This document shows, in pieces, positions 7,693-16,320 of a stretch of DNA of 64,000 nt. Location: contig NZ_POAF01000004.1 of NCBI RefSeq assembly GCF_003309065.1, positions 248,001 to 312,000 of the forward strand, written 5' to 3'. Position numbers and translations under genes: made by a program. The notes under the pieces are model-generated. The model had not been told where the DNA came from and made no database searches. It saw nothing but the letters and a program-made list of their open reading frames with translations. Positions within the stretch are counted from its first letter, which is position 1. The number at the start of each line of letters is the position of its first letter. The DNA comes from Glutamicibacter soli (GTDB lineage: Bacteria; Actinomycetota; Actinomycetes; Actinomycetales; Micrococcaceae).

Positions 7693-8738
7693 TACGCCAG
7701 CTGCTTTCCGTTGACTCGGCGGAGGATCAGGTTGCGGGCCGAGGACCTGGTCCACAGGTCCATCGGCATGGTGGTGTCCACCTCGTACTCGAAGCGCTCG
7801 GTCATCTGCGGGGAAACGTCCTGCTCGTCGACGAAGAACTGGGAGTACCAGCGGTGCAGCGCCGCGACGGGGCTACTGGCCCCGCATGCGGCCCTGCAGC
7901 CCGTTGCGGCCGCGTCGTCCAGCTGCGCGCGCACGGCCCCGGTGATCGAGCGCAGGATCTGCGTGGCGTGCCCGGCGGCGGCGGTCTTCAGTTCCGGGGC
8001 CGGGGGCTGCTCGGTGCGGACCATGACCCCGGTCATCAGCACCAGGTGCTGCTCGTCGATGGGGTAGTGCGCGGTGAGCACGATGGCGTCGAGATTGCGG
8101 TCTTCCATCACGTAGTCCAGCTGCGCGATCATGACGGCCGGCCCGTAGTAGCCGGCCACCGAGTCCGCCAGCTGGATAGCCGCAGCATTCTGCCCCGGAT
8201 CCTGCAGCTGATAGCTGTGGTGCAGCGGCCCCTCGAAGTACTGCGTGGCCAGCTGTCCTTCGAAAACATTCTTGAAGTACAGCTGCTCGCTTTCGGTGAC
8301 GTGGGGCGAATCGGCCAGATGCACTACGTGCTCCATGACCTGGCCGGTGCTGGCGGCGAGCGTGGTTTCCTTCCACGCCCAAGCCGACCATTCAAGGTCC
8401 TCGTCGTCTTCCGCGCCGGTGCCGCTGCGCAGCCGGGGGATTGTCAGATCCTGCGGCGGCGGATTGCCCTGCGGGTCGTGCCACACATAGAACAGGCCGT
8501 CCTGCTCGAGGCAGGAGAGGTCCTGCGGGGAGTGTCCGGCCTCAAGCCGGGCGGTCAACTGGTCCTGGCCATCTGCCTGAACCTGCAGCGTCACGCCGAA
8601 GGCGGCGAGGCGGTGCACGCCGCCGTCGCGGAATCTGTGGGACAGGCCAAGGCAGTGCCAGCCTCGTGCGTAGCGCGCGGGATCAGCGTGGGGCGACTGA
8701 TCGCCAAGCGGCTGCGGATCGACCCGAACCATGTGCAT
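7692..8738 (-). CDS. KshA-like protein lacking Rieske and mononuclear iron sites
   Basis: 348 residues with AAGGA five bases before the ATG. Clear KshA paralogue: R-Y-A-R-G-W-H-C-L-G-L (23-32), F-Y-V-W-H-D-P-Q-G-N-P-P-P (83-95), Y-F-K-N-V-F-E-G (154-161) and R-W-Y-S-Q-F-F-V-D near the C-terminus. Compared with the kshA product at 22046-23233, about 43 residues containing both Rieske motifs (C-x-H and C-x2-H) are absent between residues 60 and 79. The catalytic His pair becomes Asp143 and Thr148, and the carboxylate ligand aligns with Val. The frame is uninterrupted. Probably a non-catalytic subunit or regulator, or a neo-functionalised protein; it faces kstD across a shared promoter region. 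Confidence 0.85.
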   Translation of the reverse strand: MHMVRVDPQPLGDQSPHADPARYARGWHCLGLSHRFRDGGVHRLAAFGVTLQVQADGQDQLTARLEAGHSPQDLSCLEQDGLFYVWHDPQGNPPPQDLTIPRLRSGTGAEDDEDLEWSAWAWKETTLAASTGQVMEHVVHLADSPHVTESEQLYFKNVFEGQLATQYFEGPLHHSYQLQDPGQNAAAIQLADSVAGYYGPAVMIAQLDYVMEDRNLDAIVLTAHYPIDEQHLVLMTGVMVRTEQPPAPELKTAAAGHATQILRSITGAVRAQLDDAAATGCRAACGASSPVAALHRWYSQFFVDEQDVSPQMTERFEYEVDTTMPMDLWTRSSARNLILRRVNGKQLA

Positions 8739-8846
8739 CCCATTCCTTCGTCACACCTGACCTGGAGACGCTCTTTCCGGAGACCGATCCCGGAAGAAGG
8801 CGTAAATCTATATCTAGCCATAAATTTCCGTTTTGGAAACGGTGAA

Positions 8847-8861
8847 TCCCGGTGTGCGGGA
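8847..8861. promoter_or_regulatory. TCCCG-N5-CGGGA inverted repeat, kstD / KshA-like promoter region
   Basis: TCCCG-GTGTG-CGGGA in the 248-base divergent region between the KshA-like gene (ATG 8738) and kstD (ATG 8987). Same half-sites and spacing as at 4720, 13275, 17988 and 28957. Confidence 0.7.
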
Positions 8862-8986
8862 CGTCACAGAAACCCTCGAAGCGGGTTTGTTCCGAATTGT
8901 CCTACTGGGTGGGATGCGGCGTCCGGGCACCATGCCGAGTCTGATTGGGTAGCGCTCACACCCATGTGGACGACAAAGGAGAAACT

Positions 8987-10543
8987 ATGTCCAACAACCA
9001 GGCTTGGGACGACGAATACGAGGTCGTAGTCGTCGGTTCCGGCGCTGCGGCCCTGGCTGGCGCCTACAGCTCGGCCCGGCGCGGTCTGAAGACCCTGCTC
9101 GTGGAAAAGACCAACCTTCTGGGCGGCGCTTCGGCCTACTCCGGTGCTTCCTGCTGGCTGCCCGGAACGCAGGTGCAGCAGCGCGCCGACGTCGAGGACT
9201 CCAGCGAGTCGGCCAAAGCCTACCTGAAGGCCGTCATGGGTGACCACGAGGTGGAGCGCCGCGAGGCCTTCGTGGATACCGCCCCGGAGTTGGTCGAGTT
9301 CTTCGAATCGGATCCGGCCATCGAGTTCTACTGGACCGCATTCCCGGACTACTTCAACGCCCATGAGAGCAAGCCGCTGGGCCGCTCCATGATGCCGGTG
9401 GACCTGCCGCGCGAGGAAATCGGTGAGCTGGCCGACCTGGTGCGTCCGCTGGTCGAATACGACCGCTACAACCAGCCGCACCCGGAGGGACCGTTGACCG
9501 CAGGCCAGGCTCTCATCGGCCGCCTGCTGCTGGCACTGACCAACACCGGCAACGGCACCATCCAGCTGGAAACCGAGCTGGTGGACCTTGTCACCGAGGA
9601 CGGCCGCGTGACCGGCGCGATCGTCAAGGACGCCGAGGGCATCCGCCGCATCCACGCCACCGAAGGCGTCATCCTGGGCGCCGGCGGCTTCGAAGCCAAC
9701 CAGGACCTGCGTACCGTGAACGGCACCCCGGGCAACTCGGGCTGGACCATGGCTCCGGCCGGCGCCAACATCGGCACCGCCATCCGCGCCGGCCAGAAGG
9801 CCGGCGGCGCGGTGGAGCAGCTGCACCAGGCTTGGTGGTGCCCGGGCGCCGCACAGCCAAAGGGCAACGCGGCCTTCGCGCTGGGCTTCCGCGGCGGCGT
9901 GTGGCTGGATGCCAACGGAAAGCGTTTCGCCAACGAGTGCCTGCCCTACGACCAGATGGGCCGCGTGCTGGCCGCCGCGCCTGAGCGCATCCCGTCCTGG
10001 TTCATCTTCGACTCGCGCTTCGGCGGCCAGATGCCGGGCATCATGCGTCCGTTCAACACCTCCCCGCAGGAGCACCTGGACGCCGGCACCTGGGTCAAGG
10101 CCGACACCCTGGAAGAGCTGGCTGCCGCCACCGGCCTGCCGGCCGACGCGCTGCAGGCAAGCATCGAGCGCTTCAACGGCTTCACCGTCACCGGCGTGGA
10201 CGAGGACTTCCACCGCGGCGAGAACCCGTACGACCAGTTCTTCGCGGATCCTGAATACGGTCCGGGCCCGACCCTGATCCCTGTGGACCAGGCGCCGTTC
10301 TACGCCGCCCGCATGGTGCTCAGCGACCTGGGCACCAAGGGCGGCCTGCGTACCGACGTGGACGCCCGCGTGCTGCGCGAGGACGGCACCGCCATCGAGG
10401 GCCTGTATGCGGTGGGCAACACCAGCGCGTCCTTCTCCGGCGGCTTCTACCCGGGTCCGGGCACCCCGCTGGGTTCGGGCATGGTCTTCGCCTACCGCGC
10501 TGCCCAGACCCTGAAGGCACCGGCCCAGGCGCAGTCCGTCTAG
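8987..10543 (+). CDS. kstD: 3-ketosteroid dehydrogenase KstD (probably delta-1)
   Basis: 518 residues from the ATG at 8987, with AAGGAG six bases upstream. FAD enzyme that introduces a double bond into ring A of 3-ketosteroids; with KshAB it triggers ring-B opening. The FAD motif is V-V-V-G-S-G-A-A (13-20). Residues matching the active-site set of Rhodococcus KstD1 are Tyr122 (D-Y-F), Tyr321 (L-P-Y), Tyr488 (F-Y-P-G-P-G) and Gly492. The related delta-4-(5alpha) enzymes have Tyr-x-Ser at the third position; here it is Tyr-Pro-Gly, favouring delta-1. However, the following T-P-L-G-S-G-M-V-F-A-Y differs from the usual G-T-I-G-P-A-M-T-F-G-Y, so the subclass is not certain. Confidence 0.88.
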   Translation: MSNNQAWDDEYEVVVVGSGAAALAGAYSSARRGLKTLLVEKTNLLGGASAYSGASCWLPGTQVQQRADVEDSSESAKAYLKAVMGDHEVERREAFVDTAPELVEFFESDPAIEFYWTAFPDYFNAHESKPLGRSMMPVDLPREEIGELADLVRPLVEYDRYNQPHPEGPLTAGQALIGRLLLALTNTGNGTIQLETELVDLVTEDGRVTGAIVKDAEGIRRIHATEGVILGAGGFEANQDLRTVNGTPGNSGWTMAPAGANIGTAIRAGQKAGGAVEQLHQAWWCPGAAQPKGNAAFALGFRGGVWLDANGKRFANECLPYDQMGRVLAAAPERIPSWFIFDSRFGGQMPGIMRPFNTSPQEHLDAGTWVKADTLEELAAATGLPADALQASIERFNGFTVTGVDEDFHRGENPYDQFFADPEYGPGPTLIPVDQAPFYAARMVLSDLGTKGGLRTDVDARVLREDGTAIEGLYAVGNTSASFSGGFYPGPGTPLGSGMVFAYRAAQTLKAPAQAQSV

Positions 10544-10566
10544 GACCGCCCGCCGGGAAGTCCACA

Positions 10567-10620
10567 AGCCGAAGCCGGCTGGCGCACCGCAAGGTGCGCC
10601 AGCCGGCTTCGGCTATTTTG
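10567..10620 (+). terminator. Terminator after kstD with 22-bp perfect stem
   Basis: 10567-10588 pairs perfectly with 10593-10614 around a GCAA loop; ATTTTG follows. Exceptionally stable hairpin. Confidence 0.9.
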
Positions 10621-10655
10621 CTGTTCTCTGTTCTCTGTTCTCTGTTCTCAGTTCT
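10621..10655. repeat. Heptamer tandem repeat (CTGTTCT)4 plus one variant
   Basis: Four perfect copies of CTGTTCT (10621-10648) and a fifth reading CAGTTCT, immediately after the kstD terminator. Further degenerate TTCTGCG copies follow. Probably slippage-generated, in non-coding sequence. Confidence 0.9.
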
Positions 10656-10707
10656 CTGCGTTCTGCGCCCTGCGTGCGCCGTTGCCGGGTTTTTCACAGC
10701 GCAACGC

Positions 10708-10744
10708 AGCCCGGGCCGCATCCATGATGGAGGCGGCCCCGGCT
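10708..10744 (-). terminator. Possible terminator of the fadD3-echA operon
   Basis: 16-base arms (10708-10723 with 10729-10744) with two mismatches and a 5-base loop, 36 bases beyond the hydratase stop at 10780. No T run directly follows on the minus strand. Confidence 0.5.
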
Positions 10745-10779
10745 GGGTGGTGCTTCTTATGGTTTGGCGGCGTCTGTCC

Positions 10780-11466
10780 CTAGCGGGAGCCGGCCAGTGC
10801 CCCAGCTGGCCGGTGCGGCAGCGCCAGGGCCTTCACGGCGTCCGCGTACATGATCTCCTTGACGGCGCCCAGGGTGTCCGGGTGCTGCGGCGTGTTCTCG
10901 GAAACCAGCTGCACGGCGCGCTCGACGAGCTGTTCCACCGGGACGGCCTCGTCGACCAGCCCGGCCGCGGCCGCCTGATCCCCGTCGAAGCGCCGCCCCG
11001 TGAGCATGGCGTCGCGGGCCTGGACCGCGCTGAGCTTGGACTGCACCAGGGCCGCCATGCCTTCGGTGAAGGCGATGCCGATGTTCACCTCCGGGAAGCA
11101 GAAGAACCCGCGTTCGGTGCGCATCAGCCGGTAGTCGTGGGCCATGGCCAGCAGCGCGCCGCCGCCGAAGGCGTGGCCGTTGACGGCCGCCGCCGTGGGC
11201 ATCGGCAAGGTCAGGAACCTTGCGTACACCGCCTGCAGCTCGCGCACGTAGTCCGGGTCCAGTTCCACCGGGCCGTCGGCCTCGGCCACGTCCAGCCCGT
11301 TGGAGTAGAACTTGCCCGAACCGATGGTGACCAGGGCGGTGGCTTCGCCGGCGAGCACCTGGTCCAGCAGGTCGTTGACCTCCTGCAGCCAGGCCAGGGA
11401 TTGGCGGTTCTCGCCCCCGCCCAGGTCCAGGATCGCGGTGCTTGATTCAAGTCGCAGGCTAGGCAT
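10780..11466 (-). CDS. Enoyl-CoA hydratase/isomerase family protein
   Basis: 228 residues, short for the crotonase family (about 250-260). The oxyanion-hole loops are visible as K-F-Y-S-N-G-L-D-V (52-60) and A-F-G-G-G-A-L-L-A (about 99-107). Its start overlaps the fadD3 stop by eight bases, so it is probably translationally coupled and acts after CoA activation. The Y-S-N-G-L-D loop, without the usual Glu pair of hydratases, resembles delta3-delta2-enoyl-CoA isomerases more than hydratases; substrate unknown. Placement with FadD3 suggests work on HIP-CoA or a derivative. Confidence 0.82.
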   Translation of the reverse strand: MPSLRLESSTAILDLGGGENRQSLAWLQEVNDLLDQVLAGEATALVTIGSGKFYSNGLDVAEADGPVELDPDYVRELQAVYARFLTLPMPTAAAVNGHAFGGGALLAMAHDYRLMRTERGFFCFPEVNIGIAFTEGMAALVQSKLSAVQARDAMLTGRRFDGDQAAAAGLVDEAVPVEQLVERAVQLVSENTPQHPDTLGAVKEIMYADAVKALALPHRPAGALAGSR

Positions 11467-13114
11467 TGGCGCCTGCCGAGGTGGGTGCGAGCGGGCGGAT
11501 GTTGCGCTTGAGGATCTTACCGGCCGCGTTGCGCGGCAGCTGGGCGGTGATTTCCACGGTGCGCGGCACCTTGTAGTTGGCCAGCCATTTGCGGCAGTGG
11601 GTGATCACGTCCTGCTCGGTGAGCTGCGAGCCCGGCAGCACCTCGACCACCGCGTGCGCGACCTCGCCCATGCGGTCGTCGGGCTGGGGGAGCACTGCGC
11701 AGGCGGAGACCCCGTCCAGCGATCCGATGGTGTTCTCCACCTCGGCCGGGTAGACGTTGAACCCGCCTACGGTGAACATGTCCTTGATGCGGTCCACGAT
11801 GCTCAGGTAGCCGTCCTCGTTGAGCTTGCCCATGTCCCCGGTGTGCAGCCAGCCATCGGCGTCGATGGCCTTGGCGGTGGCTTCCGGGTCGTCCAGGTAG
11901 CCGAGCATGACGTTCTCGCCGCGGACCAGGACTTCGCCGGCGGTGCCCGCCGGGACGTTGCGTCCGGCGGTGTCCACGACACGCACCTCGAAGCCGGCGG
12001 TGGGCCGGCCTGCGGTGCTGGTGACGGTGTGCGCGCTGTCGCCCGGACGGCACATGGTGACCACCACGGCCTCGCTCAGCCCGTAGGCGGTGGTCAGCTG
12101 CTGGACCCTGGCCTCGGTGCGCAGGCGCTCAAGCAGCCGGTCCGGGACCATGGCGGAGCCGAGCACGGCCAGGCGCCAGTTGGTTTCCTCGGCGGCAGGG
12201 AAGTTCGGGTGGTCGAGGATCGACTGGTGGATGGTCGGGGCGCCGGGGATCACGCTGATCTTCTCCTCGCGCAGCAGCCGGACCGTTTCATCCAGGTCGA
12301 AGGTCGCCATGGGGTAGATGGCCGCGCCGGTGGCCAGGCAGACCAGGATGCCGACCTTGTAGCCGAAGGTGTGGGAGAACGGGCTGACCACCAGGTAGCG
12401 GTCCTCTTCGGTGATCTGCGCGTGGTCGGCCCAGGCGTAGCTGACGCCCAGGGACTGGCGGTGCGCGGAAATGACGCCCTTGCTGCGCCCGGTGGTGCCG
12501 GAGGTGAAGATGACATCCGCGATGTCCTCCGCGGTAACCTGCGCGGCGCGTTCGGCCACCAGGGCCGGGTCCGCGCCGAGGCCGGCCGCCAGGAAGTCGT
12601 CCCAGCCGGACAGCGGGAGCACCGCGGTGTCCACCGGGGCGCCGGACTCCCCAGCTGGCAGGCTGACAAGGGTTTTCAGTTTCGGCAGGCCCGGGACCAC
12701 GTGGGCCTCGTCGGTGTAGCCGAGCTGTGCGGCGCCCTCGACGAGCAGCCGGGTGTAGGAGGTGTCCAGGAAGCCTTCGGCCACGAACAGGACCCGGGCC
12801 TCGGCCCGGGAGAGGATCTGGTGCGCCTCGATGCCGCGGTAGCGCGAGTTCAGCGGAACCATGGCCGCTCCCACGCTGGTGGCCGCGAGCGCGGCGATCA
12901 CCCAGCGTGCGGTGTTCGGCGCCCAGATGGCGACCTTGTCCCCGTGCTTCACGCCGCTGGCGATCAGCGCCGCGGAGGTCCGGCGGACCTGCTCGGCCAG
13001 CTCGGCGAAGCTCAGGCGCACCGGCCCGTCGACCAGTGCTTCCCGGTCGGTGAAATGCTCGGCGGCGTAGGCCACCAGGGCGGGGATGGTTTGCGGTTGC
13101 TCATGGCTCTGCAT
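11459..13114 (-). CDS. fadD3: HIP-CoA ligase FadD3
   Basis: 551 residues from the ATG at 13114 (GGGAG upstream); a longer frame to 13318 runs through the putative operator and is rejected. ANL-superfamily acyl-CoA synthetase: AMP-binding P-loop F-T-S-G-T-T-G-R-S-K-G (about 207-217), A-Y-G-L-S-E, Y-L-D-D-P-E-A-T, G-W-L-H-T-G-D and the C-terminal N-A-A-G-K-I-L-K with catalytic Lys. It tracks mycobacterial FadD3 closely (A-H-R-Q-S-L after the P-loop, C-R-P-x-D before the Gly-Arg-Pro motif). FadD3 adds CoA to the propionate side chain of HIP, the entry into ring C/D catabolism. Confidence 0.88.
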   Translation of the reverse strand: MQSHEQPQTIPALVAYAAEHFTDREALVDGPVRLSFAELAEQVRRTSAALIASGVKHGDKVAIWAPNTARWVIAALAATSVGAAMVPLNSRYRGIEAHQILSRAEARVLFVAEGFLDTSYTRLLVEGAAQLGYTDEAHVVPGLPKLKTLVSLPAGESGAPVDTAVLPLSGWDDFLAAGLGADPALVAERAAQVTAEDIADVIFTSGTTGRSKGVISAHRQSLGVSYAWADHAQITEEDRYLVVSPFSHTFGYKVGILVCLATGAAIYPMATFDLDETVRLLREEKISVIPGAPTIHQSILDHPNFPAAEETNWRLAVLGSAMVPDRLLERLRTEARVQQLTTAYGLSEAVVVTMCRPGDSAHTVTSTAGRPTAGFEVRVVDTAGRNVPAGTAGEVLVRGENVMLGYLDDPEATAKAIDADGWLHTGDMGKLNEDGYLSIVDRIKDMFTVGGFNVYPAEVENTIGSLDGVSACAVLPQPDDRMGEVAHAVVEVLPGSQLTEQDVITHCRKWLANYKVPRTVEITAQLPRNAAGKILKRNIRPLAPTSAGANA

Positions 13115-13274
13115 GCACGTGGCTCCCTTGTCTTTTCGCAGCACCGTCCTCAACTGTTGGGACGCTCTGTATTGGCGTAATCCAGCTGGAACTTCACCCC
13201 GGGCAAGCCTGTCGGGGCGTGCGCGGGGGAAATAGTTTGAGGCTACTGAGGTTGGGAATGCAACGCGGGAGCTG

Positions 13275-13289
13275 TCCCGGTGGGCGGGA
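13275..13289. promoter_or_regulatory. TCCCG-N5-CGGGA inverted repeat upstream of fadD3
   Basis: TCCCG-GTGGG-CGGGA, 161 bases upstream of the fadD3 ATG. The other neighbour ends here, so only fadD3-echA can be its target. Confidence 0.65.
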
Positions 13290-13364
13290 GTCGGGCAAAC
13301 CGCGGTCCGGCTGTGCAAGCAATGCCGGCCGATGATTCATCCAGCGGAGCTTCGGAGAGCGGAC

Positions 13365-14789
13365 CTATTTCAGCAGGCCCTTGTTTCCGTGGAGGGTGCC
13401 GGTCGGGAAACCCAAGGTGACCGGTTGCGGCGACGCGCAGCAGGATTCGGGCTCCGGCTGGCCAGTTTCGCAGCCCGAGGCGTCCTGGGCCGGGGCATCG
13501 CAGGATCCGCCGAGATCCGTGGAGCAGACCCCGGTCTCCGGCAAGGAGAGCTGGACGCTCGCGGCGGCCTGCAGGTCGCCGGCCAGATGGGCGGCGATGG
13601 ACCGGATCTGTTCGTAGCCAGTGGCCATCAAGAAGGTCGGGGCGCGGCCGTAGCTCTTCATGCCGGCAATGTAGAAGTTCGGCTCCGGGTGGGACAGCAC
13701 GCGCTCCCCATGCGCGCTGACGGTGCCGCAGCTGTGGAACTCCGGATCGATCAGCGGCCCGAGCTCGCGCGGGGCTTCCACCGCGGGGTCCATCTCCAGG
13801 CGCAGCTCGGAGAGGATCGACAGATCCGGGCGGAAGCCGGTGGCCGGAACGATGTAGTCCACGTGCAGTTCCCGCCCGTCGGCGCCTACGACCAGGGTGC
13901 GCTCGCCATTTTCCAGGCGCACGATGGAGAGGTTTTCAATGAGGTCGACCTGCCCGGTATCGACCAGGCGGCGCAGGCTGGTGCCCAGCTGCCCGCGGGC
14001 CGGGAGCTGGTCCGCTGCGCCGCCGCCGTAGAGCTTGACCGGGTTGGCGGTTCCGCGCAGTCCCCACAGGATCTTCGTGTCCGCGTGGGCGCTCTTCAGC
14101 CGGCCCAAGGAAATCAGGGTGTTCGCCGCCGAATGCCCGGCGCCGAGCACCAGCAGCGTTTTGCCTGCGAAGGCGTCCCGGTCCGCGCCCAGCGGATCGG
14201 GCAGCGGCGAGGTGATGGCGCCGCGGGCGCGGGCTTCTGCCTCGCCCGGGGCTTCGAGCCCCGCGCGTCCGACGGGATTGGGGGTATTCCAGGTGCCGGA
14301 GGCGTCGATCACCGCACGGGCGGTGACGTCGCGGATGCCTTCGGGGGACTGGGTGCGGACAAGGAACAGCGCCTGGTCGCGACCTGCCGTGCGGGTCTTG
14401 TCCAGGCCGATCCCGTCGTCTAAGACGCGCGAAACGCCGATGACGCGGTGCAGGTAGCGGATGGAGGGCGCCAGGGCGGGGTGCGCGGCCAGCGGCAGCA
14501 GGTAGTGCTCCACCAGTTCGCCGCCGGTGGGCAGGGAGGTTTCCCGCGGCATGGCCCAGTCGCCCAGGCAGTTTCCCGCCGGGGTTTCCAGCAGCCGCCG
14601 GGCGGCCGCGTCGACATTGAATTTCCACGGGGAGAACAGCTTGATGTGCGCCCATTCGCGCATGGACGCCCCGGCAGCTTCGCCTGCCTCGAGGACTAGG
14701 AACTGTTCTCCGCGCTCGCTGAGGTGCGCGGCGGCGGCCAGCCCGATGGGACCTGCGCCGATGATCACGATGGGATGGCTGTTCTTCAT
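13365..14789 (-). CDS. FAD-dependent oxidoreductase of the ars block (ArsO-like)
   Basis: 474 residues. N-terminal Rossmann G-A-G-P-I-G-L-A-A-A (11-20) binds FAD; a second dinucleotide fold G-A-G-H-S-A-A-N (about 226-233) should bind NAD(P)H; A-T-G-F-R-P-D is the third flavoprotein motif. The C-terminal tail has clustered Cys (G-V-C-S-T-D-L-G-G-S-C, G-C-E, E-S-C-C-A-S), a composition often seen in arsenic-binding tails. It lies nine bases downstream of arsC on the same strand, so it belongs to the arsenic operon. Similar putative flavin monooxygenases are called ArsO; the exact reaction is not established. Confidence 0.8.
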   Translation of the reverse strand: MKNSHPIVIIGAGPIGLAAAAHLSERGEQFLVLEAGEAAGASMREWAHIKLFSPWKFNVDAAARRLLETPAGNCLGDWAMPRETSLPTGGELVEHYLLPLAAHPALAPSIRYLHRVIGVSRVLDDGIGLDKTRTAGRDQALFLVRTQSPEGIRDVTARAVIDASGTWNTPNPVGRAGLEAPGEAEARARGAITSPLPDPLGADRDAFAGKTLLVLGAGHSAANTLISLGRLKSAHADTKILWGLRGTANPVKLYGGGAADQLPARGQLGTSLRRLVDTGQVDLIENLSIVRLENGERTLVVGADGRELHVDYIVPATGFRPDLSILSELRLEMDPAVEAPRELGPLIDPEFHSCGTVSAHGERVLSHPEPNFYIAGMKSYGRAPTFLMATGYEQIRSIAAHLAGDLQAAASVQLSLPETGVCSTDLGGSCDAPAQDASGCETGQPEPESCCASPQPVTLGFPTGTLHGNKGLLK

Positions 14790-14798
14790 GGCGGGTTC

Positions 14799-15206
14799 CT
14801 AACGCTGCGGGAGAAGTTCGCTGATGAGATGTTCGATGCGGGTGCGGATCTCGTCGCGGATCTTGCGCACCGGCTCGATGCCCTGGCCTGCTGGATCATC
14901 CAGCGTCCAGTCCTCGTAGCGCTTGCCGGGGAAGATGGGGCAGGTGTCCCCGCAGCCCATGGTGATGACCACATCGGAGGCCTGCACAGCCGCCGTAGTC
15001 AGGATCTTGGGGGTCTGGGCGGACAGGTCGATGCCCTCTTCGCGCATCGCCTGGACGGCGGCCGGGTTCACCTGGTCGGCCGGGGCCGAACCTGCCGAGC
15101 GGACTTCGATCCGGCCTTCGGCCAGGTGCTGCAGGTAGGCGGCGGCCATTTGGGAGCGTCCCGCATTGTGCACGCAGACGAACAGCACCGAGGGCTTGGT
15201 ATTCAT
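14799..15206 (-). CDS. arsC: Arsenate reductase (LMW-phosphatase type)
   Basis: 135 residues. The catalytic P-loop C-x5-R-S is Cys11-V-H-N-A-G-Arg17-S near the N-terminus, as in thioredoxin- or mycothiol-linked arsenate reductases. The later G-C-G-D-T-C-P-I-F-P-G-K-R-Y-E-D-W segment, with two Cys, is typical of actinobacterial arsenate reductases. Cytoplasmic; converts As(V) to As(III) for export by the adjacent Acr3. It starts three bases after the acr3 stop. Whether it uses thioredoxin or mycothiol cannot be told from the sequence. Confidence 0.93.
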   Translation of the reverse strand: MNTKPSVLFVCVHNAGRSQMAAAYLQHLAEGRIEVRSAGSAPADQVNPAAVQAMREEGIDLSAQTPKILTTAAVQASDVVITMGCGDTCPIFPGKRYEDWTLDDPAGQGIEPVRKIRDEIRTRIEHLISELLPQR

Positions 15207-15209
15207 GGG

Positions 15210-16295
15210 TCAGCCTTTCAGCGGCGAAGAAGCGGCGGGGAAGAATTTGCGCGAGAAGAGCGCCACGTAGACCAGGGCGACGAGGATCGGCACCTCGATC
15301 AGCGGGCCGACCACCCCGGCCAGGGCCTGGCCGCTGGTGGCGCCGAAGGTGGCGATGGCGACCGCAATGGCCAGCTCGAAGTTGTTGCCGGCGGCGGTGA
15401 AGGCCAGGGTGGTGGTGCGCTCGTAGCCCAGCTTCAGGGCGCGCCCGATCAGCATCCCGGCGCCGAACACCACAACGAAGTAGATCAGCAGCGGCAGGGC
15501 CATGCGGGCCACGTCCCAGGGGTTGCTGATGATCGCATCCCCCTGCAGCGCGAAGAGCAGCACGATGGTGAACAGCAGCCCGTACAGCGCCCACGGGCCG
15601 ATCTTGGGAAGGAAGACGCCCTCGTACCAGTCGCGGCCCTTGGCCCTTTCGCCCACGGCGCGGGTGAGGAATCCGGCCAGCAGCGGGATGCCCAGGAACA
15701 CCAGGACCGAGAGCGTGATCGCGCCCACGGAGAACTCCGCACTGGTGGTCGGCAGTCCCAGCCGGGCGGGGAGGACCTGCAGGTAGAACCAGCCCAGGAC
15801 GCCGAAGGCGACGACCTGGAAGATCGCGTTGACCGCAACGAGCACGGCGGCGGCCTCCCGGTCGCCGCAGGCCAGGTCGTTCCAGATCATCACCATGGCG
15901 ATGCAGCGGGCCAGTCCCACGATGATCAGCCCGGTGCGGTATTCGGGCAGGTCGGGGAGGAACAGCCAGGCCAGAAGGAACATGAAGGCCGGCGCCAGCA
16001 ACCAGTTGAGCACCAGCGAGGTGATCATCAGCTTCTTGTCGGCCAGCACGCGCCCGGTTTCGTTGTAGCGAACCTTGGCAAGGACCGGGTACATCATGAC
16101 CAGCAGTCCCAGCGCGATGGGCAGCGAAACGCCGGCGACCTGGACGGAATCCACGATCTGGCCGAGCTGCGGGACCAGCCGGCCCAGGCCGAGGCCCAGG
16201 GCCATGGCCAGCAGGATCCAGACCGCCAGGTAGCGGTCCAGGGTGGAGAGCTTCCCCGGAGCCCGGCGCGCAGCGGGAGTTGTCGTTGGTGGCAC
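15210..16295 (-). CDS. acr3: Arsenite efflux permease Acr3
   Basis: 361 residues with about ten hydrophobic segments. The fourth-segment signature G-L-A-R-C-I-A-M-V-M-I-W-N-D-L-A-C-G-D, including the Cys essential in Acr3 proteins, is intact. Exports As(III) across the cytoplasmic membrane. First gene of the leftward acr3-arsC-flavoprotein operon and divergent from arsR. A weaker start would be downstream in the hydrophilic N-terminus. Confidence 0.95.
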   Translation of the reverse strand: MPPTTTPAARRAPGKLSTLDRYLAVWILLAMALGLGLGRLVPQLGQIVDSVQVAGVSLPIALGLLVMMYPVLAKVRYNETGRVLADKKLMITSLVLNWLLAPAFMFLLAWLFLPDLPEYRTGLIIVGLARCIAMVMIWNDLACGDREAAAVLVAVNAIFQVVAFGVLGWFYLQVLPARLGLPTTSAEFSVGAITLSVLVFLGIPLLAGFLTRAVGERAKGRDWYEGVFLPKIGPWALYGLLFTIVLLFALQGDAIISNPWDVARMALPLLIYFVVVFGAGMLIGRALKLGYERTTTLAFTAAGNNFELAIAVAIATFGATSGQALAGVVGPLIEVPILVALVYVALFSRKFFPAASSPLKG

Positions 16296-16320
16296 GAAGC
16301 ATCCTTAGGCAATATTGATG

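Noticed and set aside
7692-8738. Loss of the Rieske motifs as a frameshift or sequencing artefact
   Set aside because: The frame is continuous, flanking KshA-like segments are in the same frame, and the iron ligands far downstream are changed as well; one local error cannot produce this.
10621-10670. CRISPR-like repeats
   Set aside because: Seven-base units in direct tandem, no spacers and no cas genes.
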